The notes under the pieces were generated by a model. It made no database searches and was not told the DNA's origin. It saw only the letters and a program-made list of their open reading frames with translations. Positions 52,479-64,000 of a DNA stretch of 64,000 bases are shown here, one piece after another. The stretch comes from Hawksworthiomyces lignivorus. Its lineage: Eukaryota > Ascomycota > Sordariomycetes > Ophiostomatales > Ophiostomataceae. Position 1 is the first letter of the stretch, and every line of letters begins with the position of its first letter. The position numbers and the translations under genes are program-made. The DNA is taken from contig NTMA01000002.1 in NCBI GenBank assembly GCA_002917075.1, forward strand, positions 558,001-622,000, given 5' to 3'.

Positions 52479-53525
52479 ATGCGCGGCCCCATTCAATCCC
52501 AGCATGGCGCCATGGCAATCTCTAGCGGCCACGGAGGAGAATTTCTTCCCCTGCGCCTGGTCACCCTAAACGTCCGATATGCCACCTCGACGCCCGTGTC
52601 TGGGGAGAAGCCGTGGCGGGTGCGCGCCCCAAAGCTGTGCGGGCAGCTGCGGTTTGTGAGCGCGGGCCACGACGCGGCCTTCCTCTGCCTTCAGGAGGTG
52701 CTGTATGAGCAGCTGCAAGACATCCACCAGCGCTTGTGCCAGGATGTCGACGGCCCTGGCAAGAGTGATGGTGATGGCAGCGGTTCTGCCGGTGGCGGCG
52801 GTGGCGGCGGTGGAAACACGGAGTGGGCGTACATTGGCCAGGGCCGCGATGACGGCCACCTTGCCGGAGAATTCTCGCCCATATTCTACCGCCCGCGCGT
52901 GTGGCGCTGCGAGCGAAGCCGCGTGTATTGGTTGAGCAAGACGCCGGACCGGCCCTCCCGCGGCTGGGACGCCGCGCTCAACCGCGTGGTGACGGTTGGC
53001 CTGTTTCGACACCGGGCCACGGGCGCCCGCACGGTCATCATGAGCACGCACTTTGACCATATGGGTGTGGTCGCCCGGAAGGAGAGCGCCCGGCTCATCC
53101 TGACGATCGCCGACGCCTGGCAGCGGAGCAGCGGCGACGACGAGGCCGCTCACGGCGGCGATGGCTCCTCCCTTTCCTCAGCGCTCAGCCTCAGCGCCGC
53201 TCCCGTCTTTCTTGGCGGTGACTTCAACAGCCAACCTGACGACGGCGCCTACAAGACGATCACGGCCGCGCCTGGCGGCATGACCGACCTGTCCTGGCAG
53301 GTTCCGCCGGAGCTGCGGTACGGGAACGACACCATCACGTACACGTCCTTTGGCGAGCCCAACGAGACGCCCAAGCGGATCGACTTCTTGTTCGTCAAAG
53401 ATCCCGTCGGCATTCACTTCCGCACCTTCGGCGTGCTCGCCAACCGCTTTGACGACGGCGTCTTCCTGTCAGACCACAGGGCCGTCGTTGCTGATCTAGA
53501 GATCCCCATTCCTACGGACAACTGA
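52479..53525 (+). CDS. Endonuclease/exonuclease/phosphatase family hydrolase
   Basis: An intronless gene encodes 348 residues of the EEP fold (DNase I / Mg2+-dependent endonuclease-like, PF03372). Motifs in order: LVTLNVRYA with Asn31, LCLQEVLYEQL with the metal-binding Glu73, TVIMSTHFDHMG with the central His/Asp pair, VFLGGDFNSQPDD near 245 (GDFN), RIDFLFV and the terminal SDHRAVVADL with catalytic Asp-His near 332. A Gly-rich insertion near 105-113 (GGGGGGGG) sits in a loop. An in-frame TAG nine bases upstream supports 52479 as the first Met. Codon 12 (52512, MAISSG) is an alternative. No signal peptide is evident. Members cleave nucleic acids, nucleotides or phosphoinositides; this one resembles fungal EEP proteins of unknown substrate. 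Confidence 0.88.
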   Translation: MRGPIQSQHGAMAISSGHGGEFLPLRLVTLNVRYATSTPVSGEKPWRVRAPKLCGQLRFVSAGHDAAFLCLQEVLYEQLQDIHQRLCQDVDGPGKSDGDGSGSAGGGGGGGGNTEWAYIGQGRDDGHLAGEFSPIFYRPRVWRCERSRVYWLSKTPDRPSRGWDAALNRVVTVGLFRHRATGARTVIMSTHFDHMGVVARKESARLILTIADAWQRSSGDDEAAHGGDGSSLSSALSLSAAPVFLGGDFNSQPDDGAYKTITAAPGGMTDLSWQVPPELRYGNDTITYTSFGEPNETPKRIDFLFVKDPVGIHFRTFGVLANRFDDGVFLSDHRAVVADLEIPIPTDN

Positions 53526-54040
53526 GCGAGCATCGCTCGTACACGATCGCTCTGTAGACAGCACTGGTGTCTGTCATGTTTGAGTCACAAAGCATGTGCA
53601 TCTCTCGTGATGAGTTCCCGCTCAAGGGTTTCATTCTACGGGCCTGATTTACGGACAGTATCAATTTTCAATTCACATCTCGGGATCGACATGAGCCATT
53701 GTCCTACTTTCTTTGGGTTGCCTTACCTCGGCAATATGGCGATATGCACACTTCCTATAAGAAACGTCACCCCCAGACAAGAGGAATGAGAGCAAATTGT
53801 ATCCACTTTCCCCACGGCTCTGCCTATGAAGTTATCCCACAGGTGGTTAGGTGACCTGGTCGTCTAGTGACGAAGGTTTGTCTGCAGCAAGAGTGGCAAG
53901 ACAATAGCGATTTTACTTGGTGCCGAGTAAGCACTTGGCCGGACCTTAAACCAAATCGGGACTACAGGATGCAAACATCTAGGCAAATGCAATATTATTT
54001 TGCTTGCCTGTTGGCAGGCATTCACGGGATCAAAAGCTAA

Positions 54041-54070
54041 AGCAGAGAAGAAGCAGAGAAGAAGCAGAGA
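54041..54070. repeat. 11-bp tandem repeat, about 2.7 copies
   Basis: Unit AGCAGAGAAGA repeated directly with no mismatches. Non-coding. Confidence 0.85.
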
Positions 54071-57000
54071 CGGGACAGAGGGCACGCTATGGATACCGGA
54101 GTACATAACAAGATCACGTCACGGGGGGGAGGTAAACGAGGGACAGATATGTATGGGGTTGGATCGAAGGATAAGACAATAGGCAGACGACGATAGGTAA
54201 AGGAGAAATGAAAAGAACACAGTGGCAAGCGGTATTGGCGGTCTGTCATTGCCCAGCCCCATCCGGTAGCGGAATCAGAGGGGTGGGCGAGAACGCCTGA
54301 AAAAGATGGTTTCGGAATCGGTAGAAAAGGAGAGGCGTGGGACGGGCGCACATCGTGGAGGGTGGGAAAATCGGAAGTCCTTGGCATGCCGCCGCGAAAC
54401 AGATGGACCAAGGAAGGACTTCTCTGTTGACTGGATGACTACCCGAATTAGACGGATGGTTGCCTGAAGACGCGACAAAAACGGAGCGGACAGACGACGG
54501 AAGACGCTGTTTGGCTGCTGGTAGACACGAATTGATTTTACTCGTGAACATTGAGCTGTCCACCATCGAGTCACGGACCATTCAAGCCAATCCGTCTGAA
54601 TGCACGATGATGCCGATTTGGCTGCGGACGCGCTCTCTGTCTGGCTCTTCCTTGCTTGCTGGTCTGGCAATGGCACTCCCCGCCCCCCACACATGATTGC
54701 GTGCATAGGCAGTCGTGTCGCTGGCTCTGTGGCTGTGGATGATCGCTGCCAGTTGCGTGGACAGAATTTCCTGTACTTTCTAAGGCGACCACAAGCAAGA
54801 TAAAGAATGGAATAGTATTGAGGGGAAGCAAGGAAGAATAGAGACGAGTAGGAGGAGTGGAATACAGGACACAAAAGGCGGTGAGGATGCAATTGGTATA
54901 TATATGAAAGCGATGTCGTCCATGAAGTCCCGTCATCACAAGCGAGCCCTTTTTTAATTGCCTTTGCCCACATTCGCACTAGTGCAAGTATTAAAGTGGT
55001 GTAAAGCTTCGCGGAGACAGGAAGATGGAGGCTGTATCTTGAATAGATTTGTGTGTGGCTTGCACCGCACTAATGAAGCAGTCTGATTACTCTGGTTTAA
55101 ATAACAAGTAAATGCGTGCTTTGTTTCTCTCTCGCATTGCCCGCAAACCAGCTTTCCCTTCGGGCTATTTTCAGATCTGGTACGGAGTATATCGTGTGGA
55201 GACATGTTTGCTTACGGTCCATCCCTATGGCCTAGCCACTGACAAGTTCCGTAGCACTCTTACTATGCCCTTGTTCGTTTCTCTTATCATCTACTCTACA
55301 TGTGCGCCCTTCACACATTTTGTCTTCCCCAAGTTTCTGATTTAAAGTAGAAGGGTTAAGATAATTCATTTTGCGTTGGCTAGCTTCTTTCTATCTCGTC
55401 AAATTGAACCACCGATGAGAACGTTGCATCCCCGATCGAGGCTGCTGCCTTGATAAATTGTTAGTCTCGCCGCTTGTTCCTTTTCTAGCTGCCTTTTTCT
55501 GGTTGCCTTTTCGTCTCCTCTTGTCTATCCTGCTGGCTAGAATTGTTGAGTTACATGCAGCTTAAATCTCACGGCCTTGATCACGTACAGAACGTATGCC
55601 GGAGAATTGCTACTGCAGGTTGCTTCGCCTCAGCCTTGTCTGGCATTCATTCCTGCAAACTTCCACGCTTCGCTGTTCTCCCATTTGCGTCTTTCAGTCT
55701 TTTTGTCAACATCTCTTGTTTTTTTGTCTCTGCTACTTCTTTTTCTTTCTCCACAGTATATCTGTACTTCATGTATATAGTTCTGCTTGGCTACTACGGA
55801 TTTCATCTAGCGACTTCGAAACAACATATCGAGAGATCAGCAGTTCCGTGCGGCATTTCGCACCAGCTCAACTCATTTGGTGTTAAGAAATGTATCCTTG
55901 TTTAGTGTCCCTTCTTGACTGCGCACAAGTAGCCACCTTCCTATAAATCCATTACAAAATTCTTATACATAGTTGGTCGACGGTGCGTACCATATAGCTT
56001 TAACGACCCGTCGACTCGTGCCTTACATAAAATAATTGCAGGAATATGCTTGCCGAATAAGATTGAGCGTTATATATGACTTTTGGAGAGGGGTGGCTGC
56101 CTTGACTTCCGCTGCAACTTAAAACATGTGCAATATTTTGTTTCAACTTTGTCCACTGTTTCCTCACATAGCTTTGTTTGTTTGGCTCTTCCTTTCCCGT
56201 CAGTACATATGTTTCAATAGCTTCAGCTGCATTCCATCACAGGCAACAGCCCCTCTACCCACAATTGATGCAATGGAGTCATGCCTTGTATGCAGGTATT
56301 TTCTCTTTAACCTCTAGTATTATACGCTGCACCCGTTGCGTTCGCTTGCTCTCCACAAGCGTTGGAGAATCCTTCTCTACCACCGTTTTCTCCTGTCCTT
56401 ACATGCATGACTACGTACACCCTCTAAATAACAGATATGGGGGCAACAGTTTCTTAAGTGCCGTAGAAAGAGATCCCCGGCGCGAACTTTCGCGTCTCCA
56501 GTCCGCAGTACAAACTTGTAGTATCGCGTTTCATCGGTGGCAATTTTTTTTCTCTGACATCCACGAAAATCATGTCGCAATGGCACAAAAAGGTGAAGTG
56601 AATGGACGGCAGGATACCCTTCTAGACGGCCGTCCGCGGCGACCATGAGGAGGATTAGACTGATGAAAACAAGAAAAAGGTAGATGTACTGCCGCCATGC
56701 GAAGATATGATATGTATTAGGGGAAACAATGAGCTGACAGTGAAACAATCCGATAGTCTTCAGAAACCGTAATGTAAACAAAATATCCAGATGCAGCATA
56801 TTTGTATCTTAGACGACGGATAGTTTCGGATGATTCATGTTGGTACATTGTTTGGTTTCCATTGCATCGCTCAGCCTACTTACCAAGCCTCCGTTTCTGT
56901 TACTTTCCAAACCTGGGTTGTTAACCTAGAAAGTGCTCTCTTGTTAGGAAAGGTTTGTAACCAGCGCAGAAGGTTACGGTAATTTGTACATAGGTAGACG

Positions 57001-57594
57001 GGAAATCAAAGAAGAGGGAGGGTATAATACTTCTAGTTATTGGGTTCCTGCCGTTGACGGAGCCAATAGGGAAAACAGAAATCAGTCGAAACACGGGAAG
57101 GAAAGTAGCGATACACAGAAACTAGTGAGAATGGCAAATCACCTTGGACGACAATACAAAAAGAGAGAGCAAACAAAGCCACCCTCCAATGTCCATCCCT
57201 ATCTTTTCAGTCAGCTCACGCTCCTCTTCTTGTTGCATTCTAGGATATTGAATTCACCCATTACTTTCCTTTAGCTCTCTAGTACAAGATAGCTGGATAC
57301 ACGAAAGGAGAAGGTTGCTGTTAGGCAATAACAATGCAATTACGAGTAAGATGCAATGCATATACGAAGGAACTAGCTTATTTATTGTGTATGCTGAGCT
57401 CTGTTTGTGTCTGAGCCTGTATATGCATGCGAATTTACCCAACTGAGAGCCAATAAATACAGACCGTTACTTGGAGTAGTCTTTACTGATCAGTTGCATT
57501 ACGAAGACGACCATCATCCCAAGCAGCCTAGTCTTGGCTAGATGTTGAACAACAGCAATTATTGCGAATGTAAGAGAAGGGGGTGGAAGATATG

Positions 57595-57638
57595 TACATA
57601 CATACATACGCGCACACACACACATACATACATACATA
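57595..57638. repeat. (CATA)n-(CA)n-(CATA)n microsatellite
   Basis: CATACATACATA, then CGCGCACACACACACA, then CATACATACATACATA on +. Non-coding. Confidence 0.9.
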
Positions 57639-57922
57639 TTTGTTATCGTCGCGGTGACAGATTAGATGTAGACTTTTGTTTTTGGCACATGCTGAGACAC
57701 ATATACAATATCGATGACAACGGCCACTTCTGGAAACGTATATAATCCGAAAGCACACAAATACTACTATGCTCGATTTCTTTACCTACCCTATCCTGCT
57801 TTCCAGAGTCGTGCCGTGCGGGTCCATGGCTGCCCTATGAGAAGGTGCGCAGGCAGACGCAATGAAAAAGATTCGGGGTGGCGCGGCTTGCGGCGTGCAG
57901 CTTGGCTGCATGTATCTTACCA

Positions 57923-58357
57923 ATGTCCCCAAGACGGCGCAGGACACCAATGAGATGGTTGACTGTGGCGTTTCGACCAAGCGCACGCATTTTAAAAGTG
58001 GCTTCTGGCCATCACAGCTTGCAGTTGTTCGTTGCTTTGTTGTCTACTGTAAGTATTCTGTAATCTTTGTAGCCAGTTTCCTGCTTCCCCCTTAACGCCG
58101 TCAATGCCCACAGTTGCTATGTACTTTGACCGCAGGTTATCGCAACAATCCTCTATGGTGAGCCACACTACGTTATTCTGGATGCCTTTCCAAAGTGCAA
58201 GAAATGGACCTGCTATGCTGTGCCATCCGCCTACCCGCATATTGCATTATTGTTCAAAGTAGTTGTTGTCCTCTTCCTCTTCTTCAAACCCTGCTTTCGA
58301 ATTCTGGTCGCGACAAGTGTCCCTTGGCGCCTGAGAGATCAGTGTGCTATTTTTTAG
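57923..58357 (+). CDS. Candidate small two-exon membrane protein (speculative)
   Basis: An ATG at 57923 opens a frame (MSPRRRRTPMRWL...) to a GTAAGT donor at 58049. Joined in phase to 58136 after an acceptor GACCGCAG, it continues for 73 codons to TAG 58355-58357, giving 115 residues. The join would read VALLST then VIATILYGEPHY, a hydrophobic stretch across the splice. A second hydrophobic stretch is IALLFKVVVVLFLFF. The canonical donor and open second exon are suggestive, but I recognise no homolog and such joins arise by chance. Confidence 0.2.
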
Positions 58358-60896
58358 CCCACAACATGGCCCGCTTTGGGCCAGCCTCGATTGACACCCA
58401 AAGTCCAGAGGGTCCTGCGCTGAGAAGAAACGAGGAACGCAAAACAATTCAATGAAGTTCGTTGTTGGGCACAAAGACACAATGCCTGTTGGCCAGCAAA
58501 GAGCAGGGGAAAACGGCGACGCAACGGTGATTAGTGGATCTAATGGCGAACGTTTTGCAACTTAATTCCTCTACTTCTTGCCAGTCCTCTCTCGCCTCCC
58601 CAACCACTCTCGAATAAACTCCGCTTGTTCGCCTTCTTTTTAACAACAACTATGTGGTTTTGCTCTATCTGTTTAAGTGCCTGCATGCTCGTCGTGCAGG
58701 CTGCAGAGTAGAGTTAGCGTGCAGCACAATTGCTCCATAGGTAATCCACTGTGTGTTTGCCCCCTCTCTCCTCGCCCTAATTCTAAAGAGCTGTCAGTGA
58801 CCATATTCTGCTGCACGGGTCTCTGATTCTTCCTTAGCAGTCGTAAGATACGCTGACATTGCCTGCCTCTGCCCCATTTCGTCTGGCCGCTTTTGTCTTC
58901 TCCTCTCCACTTTACTGCACTATGCAAACGCACACACTCTCACGGCGCATTATTACTGCTGGCTTTCTCCATCCCTAGTCCCTCTCAGAGTCCAGCAATG
59001 ATACCCATAAGAAGTGTAACTGCATGAAGACAAATAAGAGAGGAGAGAAAAGACAGGAAAGAGTTAGATAGGTAAAAGGGAGCCGAAACCAAGAAGAACA
59101 AAACCAGGTTGGGCTCTTGTCTGCGAACCCAAGATTCCGCCTCGCCCGTCTCTTCCGTTTGCCGACACGTCTCTTTCGTAGGTACCTTGCAGGCGGACGG
59201 CATATGCGAAGGTACATCGGCGTTGGCAGTTCGTGAGCGCACTCAAGTCGCAAGGGATCAACGACCAAACGTCCTTGGGTGTAAGAAAAGCCGCTTTTGT
59301 CTCTGGCCCTTGAGCTGACACTCGCCAGGCAACCAGGCCACCCGCTCAGCTAGTCTCCCCAGGGACACACCTACCCTTACTTGTATCGAGTTGAGCACTA
59401 AAGTGTTTAGTACAGCAGCGTCCCGTGTCTCTTCGCATCGGCACACTTTCTTAGATCCCTGTCGAGCGCACGCACTTTATTCTTACACGCACTCCGCACA
59501 GGGGAACGCCACGGTCACTATCCCGTATCGATAAGACAGGCAACCAGCTTGAGGGGTTGTCGCTTGGCATTTGGCACCTGGCAACGAGTATGTAGCATAA
59601 TTTTACAGACCGCAGTGTGTAATTACAAGCACGGAAGCACCATCGTCTACTCGTCCGCAGCGCAGGCAAGATTGGACAGCCCACCCCATGATGGCACACC
59701 CCTCCCCCTCTTTTCCCGTTCGTGCCTTCTCAACCTCTCAACTAGACTCCACTGCCTCGCGCCTTACTTCATTTCGAAGTTTTCTGTGGTCGTCGCTCCT
59801 TCCTTCGTCTGTCTCGTCAGTCTTTTCGTAAGACACTCGTCCGCTCTTGCCCTCTCTGTCTCCCCCCAAACCCATCTTGTCGCCTTCTCATTCATTCTCA
59901 CACCCCACCTTTTGCCCTTCTCTAGGCAAAAACGTCCCAAATTCACTGCCCACCCTCGAATGTTCTTTCTTCCCCAGGTGGTCCAACGGAAGACAGCACT
60001 ATTTTCTGCTCTGCGCCTCCGTCTTCCCTCCGTCCTGGGTCACTCTTCCTCGTTTCTCTGTTCCTCTCCTCTTTCCTTCCATTGACTCTTTCCAGCGTCC
60101 GTTTTAAGGTGGCTTTCGTTCCATGCACACCCCCTCCTTCTTTCGCTGCCCATTCCCCCTTCACACCCTTTCCATTGCAAGAAAACAACAGACGTGGAAC
60201 CAAAAAAAAGGGAAAGAACGAAGTGGACAAAAAAAAAGGAAATAGAGAAGGAAAGAGAAATATCTCGTCACTGCGGCTGCCAGAGTAACCTGTGAACTCT
60301 TTATTAACATTCCGCATCCCAAAGTCCCATCCCATCCCTATACCTGATTCTTCTACTTCTTCCGCTCCGTATTTACTCTCATCTTTTGAGTTCTTTTTAT
60401 ATATGCCTCTATCATCTCTGGACCTCCGCAACTTATTCCGTCCTACCATCTTCATCCACATCACCGCCATCCTCCATCTGGGCTTACTCTGTATTCTGCC
60501 TACGAGTACAAGCCTGCACCGGGAATCGCTTTAAAAGCGACGGATCCCCACTCCTTTCACTGTACCTCTGACTGGCAACTCAACATTGGACAAACAATCG
60601 ACGACGACGCAAGGTCGCAAATACGCCCCTTGTCTCGCTCCTTGCGCTCTGCAACTGGCGCTGCGAACATCTTACCGCAACAAAAATCGCCGTGTGCAGA
60701 GAGCGAATATTTTCACGCACAGAGAGCACCAGTCGACGCTTAGGTTCCCTCTTCTTCCCTTCTTCCCTCACCTCTCTCTTCTCTTCTCCTTTTCTCCTCT
60801 TGGACATCTCATCAACTCTCGCCTTTCCTTTTTATTCTCCGCTGCCTACTAAGTCCAATATACTTTCTTTGGCGTCAACTCCACATCTCTGTCACA

Positions 60897-62633
60897 ATGT
60901 CGCAAAAGAGCTCCAGGACATCAAGGGTTGCTTACATGCAGGAGGAAGATGATAAAGGAAACATCCGCGACGATATCACATATGCTGCGTCCGCTGCGCC
61001 TAGTCCCACCAAAGACAAAATGAATATCGGCAGGAAAAAGTCTCGTCGAGGAGAGTCACCATCTGCAGGGAATGCCTACACCGACTCCGATTCTACTGTC
61101 CACCCACGCCGGCAAGAATCCAGGACCAGCAGATCCTCGAGAGACCGCGAAAAATCAGTACCCCCATCCAAGAAATCCGTCACTCTACCTGCTCGCCCTC
61201 CAAGACACTCAAAAACTGCTCCTTCCGTCGATGCCACGAACCACCGCCGGCGATCCCAAGAAGCATCTTATTATGGAGTCGACCCAACAACTATTACTTC
61301 GGCCTCTTCTCGCCCGCGGTCAAAAACTGCTGCTCCTCGCCCTTCAAGCTACTATGGACCCTCGCGTCCTCCAGTTTCAAATGCCAGATATCATCATATG
61401 GCACAAACTCAAGCGATGCCGCCGCCGCCTCCGCCATCAGTATTACCAGGAGGACCACCGGTTTTTCCCCCACAGCATTGGCAACACGGACCTCCACATC
61501 CTGCAACGCCGGTTGGATACGCAATGATGCCACCGCCACCGCCACCGGGACCTCCGCCGCCGCCATCTTCTCTTCCACCACAGGCTGACTTCGTCCCACC
61601 ATCGCACGGTCCTCAACGGCCTCTACAAAATCGTTTTAATCTCCTCCGGCCCCAGACCTCAACCGGCCACAGAGTGCCGCAGGCGATAGAACATGGTAGT
61701 GCGGATTTGTATGAGCCAGACGATTTGACACGGGGCATGCGACGCCTTTCTATGAATTATAACCAAAGCATAGAAGATGACCGTAGCCGTGCTATGCCTC
61801 TGAGGCCAGTATCCGCACTACCTTCTACACTTCATGCATCCCCATTCGCCCCACCGCCTGCCCCTCCAAAATTACGGCAAGTGACATACGGCTACGACGA
61901 CCCATTTGATGAGATTGAAAATCCTTTTCAAGAAATTCCATCGCAGTATGATTATCAACCTCTCACACACGTATCACGAACACGGCGCCAGAGTATTGGT
62001 CCGGCAGCTTCTGTTTACGATTCAAGACCTTACGCCACGGAAGTTGCGCGTACAACAGGCAGTCGGAGAAATTCTTACTACGGAGCCCAATCCGTCTCGT
62101 CTGGGAGTGGTTTTGAGGATAAGTTGCGATTAGCCAGCTCATATCAAGACGAAATGAACGGTGGCATGCAGTTGACGGCTGAAATGCTGCGGGAAGCGAA
62201 CAGATCTGTTGGACCAAGGAGCCGATCGACTCGCAGCTCCGGTAGTCGCGATGAAAGTGACTGGCGGCAATCAGCTACCACGAGAACAACACGCTCTAGT
62301 AATGAAGAAGACTTCACCATCCGAGTCAAGGGCCATGCCTATGTTAAATATGGAGAAGCCGAGATGCAGTGCCGGGATGGTACCGAGATCAACATCACTT
62401 CTCGCGGGCCACTGACATCCAGGCGTATCACGGGCAGTGACAAGTCTAGCTACGCAGATCCGGATGATCGCAGGAGCCGTTTTGACCGTCCTGCTCTCCG
62501 AAGCCGTGCCGCATCACAAGCTGAATCTGCGTATGCACCGCCTCCAGCACCCCCGTTTGGTTATTCTTATGGTAGCAGTTATGATTACAACAGAGGTCCA
62601 TTTGATCCTCTTCCGACAACTCACTGGCCGTGA
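60897..62633 (+). CDS. Conserved fungal proline-rich protein of unknown function
   Basis: A single exon encodes 578 residues. The N-terminal 150 residues are basic and Ser/Arg-rich (SRTSRSSRDREKS). Residues about 165-240 hold several poly-Pro runs (MPPPPPPSVLPGGPP, MMPPPPPPGPPPPPSSLPP), typical ligands for SH3, WW and profilin. A mid region has acidic/Tyr patches (TYGYDDPFDEIENPFQEIP). The most ordered part is near 470-520: EEDFTIRVKGHAYVKYGE then AEMQCRDGTEINITSRGP, a conserved block in filamentous-fungal homologs. The end is rich in Tyr, Gly and Pro (PPFGYSYGSSYDYNRGP). I know no assigned function. The leader upstream is strongly CT-rich. Whether its poly-Pro runs bind the SH3-like modules of the protein at 3903-7039 is speculation. 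Confidence 0.8.
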   Translation: MSQKSSRTSRVAYMQEEDDKGNIRDDITYAASAAPSPTKDKMNIGRKKSRRGESPSAGNAYTDSDSTVHPRRQESRTSRSSRDREKSVPPSKKSVTLPARPPRHSKTAPSVDATNHRRRSQEASYYGVDPTTITSASSRPRSKTAAPRPSSYYGPSRPPVSNARYHHMAQTQAMPPPPPPSVLPGGPPVFPPQHWQHGPPHPATPVGYAMMPPPPPPGPPPPPSSLPPQADFVPPSHGPQRPLQNRFNLLRPQTSTGHRVPQAIEHGSADLYEPDDLTRGMRRLSMNYNQSIEDDRSRAMPLRPVSALPSTLHASPFAPPPAPPKLRQVTYGYDDPFDEIENPFQEIPSQYDYQPLTHVSRTRRQSIGPAASVYDSRPYATEVARTTGSRRNSYYGAQSVSSGSGFEDKLRLASSYQDEMNGGMQLTAEMLREANRSVGPRSRSTRSSGSRDESDWRQSATTRTTRSSNEEDFTIRVKGHAYVKYGEAEMQCRDGTEINITSRGPLTSRRITGSDKSSYADPDDRRSRFDRPALRSRAASQAESAYAPPPAPPFGYSYGSSYDYNRGPFDPLPTTHWP

Positions 62634-64000
62634 TCTAGGCTACAGCGTGGCGGCGGAGAGAAATTGATAACACCTATGAACACGATACGACAATGACTAT
62701 GAGACGATTTTCTAACGACATACTTTCACATCAATTGCTTCCAACTGCTACTTTCTTTTTTTGGCAAAAAAATTTTACTTACTTCCTATGGGGGGATACT
62801 TCCCAGATGCACCATTCAGAAGCGTCTTGCAAGCATTTGATGAATAGTTTTCTATTTATTTTGTAATCGTCCTGGGGACGGTCATATTTTCATTTGCTCT
62901 CGATTCTATTTTCTCTTTTCTTGCCTGCCTCTTTTTCTTCTTTTCTTTAACGACTTCTACTTTGAGACAATTTTCAATGCCGGTTACTGGTTAACGTTTT
63001 TAAAAAACCTTCCAATATCCGAATCGAAAAGTTTGTTGGAGGCTGTTTGACATTATAGTTATCGACAAAAGCACCGCAGACAGATGGAGAAAAACAAGCT
63101 ATTACGAAACCTTCTTAGAAAGGCAAAGACCGGTTGTGGCTTTTTGCTGATCTTGCTAGTTCAGTTTCATTTGTTTGCTTTTCATCTTCTGTTTTCTAGG
63201 ATACCCCCCAAGCATGTTGAAAACTGTTGGATTTCATTTCTGTTTGAAAAGCCCAGACTGTCGCCTTCTCGCATATGTTGTATGCTTATCTTGTGTATGA
63301 ATTTGTTGCGTGCCTTTTTCTTTGTCATGGCAGTCTGTTAGACTTCCGCCAATTTATGCTCTGGGCTCTTTGCTAGAATGTGAAATTGCTCCTATGCGGC
63401 GACCTGATACACTTGTACGCAAAAGAGATAGCGATTTAAACTTGTACAGGACAACGACCTGCATACATTACCAATTTAGCCTTAATCTTTCTTAGTTTTT
63501 GGTATTCTCATAGAGAGCAAGTAGGCGCCTTGCCGCATTGTGCCTGGATTTATTTGTGACCAACAACCTTACAAAGAGAACGATGGCGGAAGACAACCTG
63601 AAAGACGAGGAAGAGCAAGAAACTGAAATATCATATTCGGATTTCGTTGACAAGAACGGTCAGCGGATATGTTTTAGCCAATCCTGGTAAATACAGAGCT
63701 GGGTTTTTAGGGTATACTAATATTCTGGCTGGTTTGTTTGCTATTTTTATTCATCGCTTCATTTATCTACTGCATATCGAAGTCTATGCCTGTCACCCTA
63801 GCTCGAGCTACTGAAGATGAAGATATAATTGCCTCTACTCCTGGAACAACAGGAAGACTCCCAATAAGCGTCTGAGATTCCGTGCAGTAAGAAGAACGCA
63901 CTGTAGTGGAAGATCATTGGTGTTGACATCGAAGCGTAACAATGCTTGCCCTGTTAGCGCTCGTTAAGCTGTTCTTTTCTGGTTCATCACTTCACACGGC
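62634..64000. other. 3' flank and unassigned end of window
   Basis: 3' UTR of the proline-rich gene followed by AT-rich sequence. The only coding-like stretch is the short ORF at 63583. No other feature recognised. Confidence 0.5.
63583..63690 (+). CDS. Short acidic ORF, possible first exon (uncertain)
   Basis: ATG 63583 opens 35 codons beginning MAEDNLKDEEEQETEISY and continuing SDFVDKNGQRICFSQSW, then TAA. The end CAATCCTGGTAAAT contains a GT that could serve as a donor, so it might be a first exon continuing beyond. Composition is protein-like, but it is too short to assign. The SDFVDKNGQRICFS part distantly recalls ubiquitin-like N-termini of fungal NLR/HET-type proteins; that is a weak guess. 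Confidence 0.2.
   Translation: MAEDNLKDEEEQETEISYSDFVDKNGQRICFSQSW

Larger units (their letters stand above)
53526..60896. other. 7.4 kb gene-poor region
   Basis: I support no gene in this stretch. It contains an 11-bp minisatellite at 54041, a CATA/CA microsatellite at 57595 and a candidate two-exon ORF at 57923-58357. The last 1.2 kb (about 59700-60890) is pyrimidine-rich on + and is probably the leader and promoter of the gene at 60897. The ORF of 178 codons ending at 60085 lies in this CT-rich part and has Ser/Leu/Phe-rich, non-protein-like composition. Confidence 0.55.

Noticed and set aside
59549..60085. 178-codon + strand ORF upstream of the proline-rich gene
   Set aside because: Translation of a CT-rich leader (Ser/Leu/Phe/Pro runs); best read as promoter or 5' UTR.

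Overview
The window is nuclear DNA of a filamentous ascomycete (Pezizomycotina), most likely a Sordariomycete. The evidence is short GT-AG introns of about 60-140 bases with CTRAC-type branch points, GC-rich coding sequence, pyrimidine-rich 5' leaders, two tRNA genes with introns, and proteins of ascomycete type (a fungal TMEM16 scramblase, flavocytochrome b2, PEX12, THO1). The species cannot be named from sequence alone.

Layout. 1-771 (+) is the 3' end of an MFS drug:H+ antiporter, facing a flavocytochrome b2 / L-lactate dehydrogenase gene (1141-2682, -). Then come a four-exon gene for a Pro/Ser-rich protein with two C-terminal SH3-like modules (3903-7039, -), 3.5 kb without genes, and a six-exon TMEM16 gene (10562-13501, -). 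A broken SDHAF4/Sdh8 copy lies at 14777-14953. Ribose-5-phosphate isomerase (15427-16336, -) is divergent from a calcineurin-like phosphoesterase (17762-19110, +), which converges on PEX12 (19513-20961, -).

From 21 to 29.9 kb the only gene I support is an intron-containing tRNA-Asn. A 1672-residue, mostly disordered protein with a C-terminal methyltransferase-like fold follows (29895-34913, +), then a THO1-like SAP protein (36672-37668, -) and a 2029-residue DH plus PH-like protein (38570-44725, -). An intron-containing tRNA-Gln (46913-47000), a low-complexity protein with a possible PP1-docking motif (47735-48991, -), an endonuclease/exonuclease/phosphatase enzyme (52479-53525, +) and a proline-rich protein of unknown function (60897-62633, +) complete the set.

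The genes are a typical fungal housekeeping and cell-biology mix: lactate oxidation, pentose phosphate pathway, peroxisome import, lipid scrambling, mRNP export and Rho-type signalling. They do not form a pathway cluster. I see no secondary-metabolite cluster, intact transposon, virus or CRISPR array. The most interesting signals are a uORF that overlaps the methyltransferase-like start and ends in an ATGA overlap with its eighth codon, the DH protein with three PH-like modules and a repeated GIRVRP motif, an acid-free N-terminal extension on the isomerase, and the SDHAF4 pseudogene. Several short coding-like fragments are recorded at low confidence.
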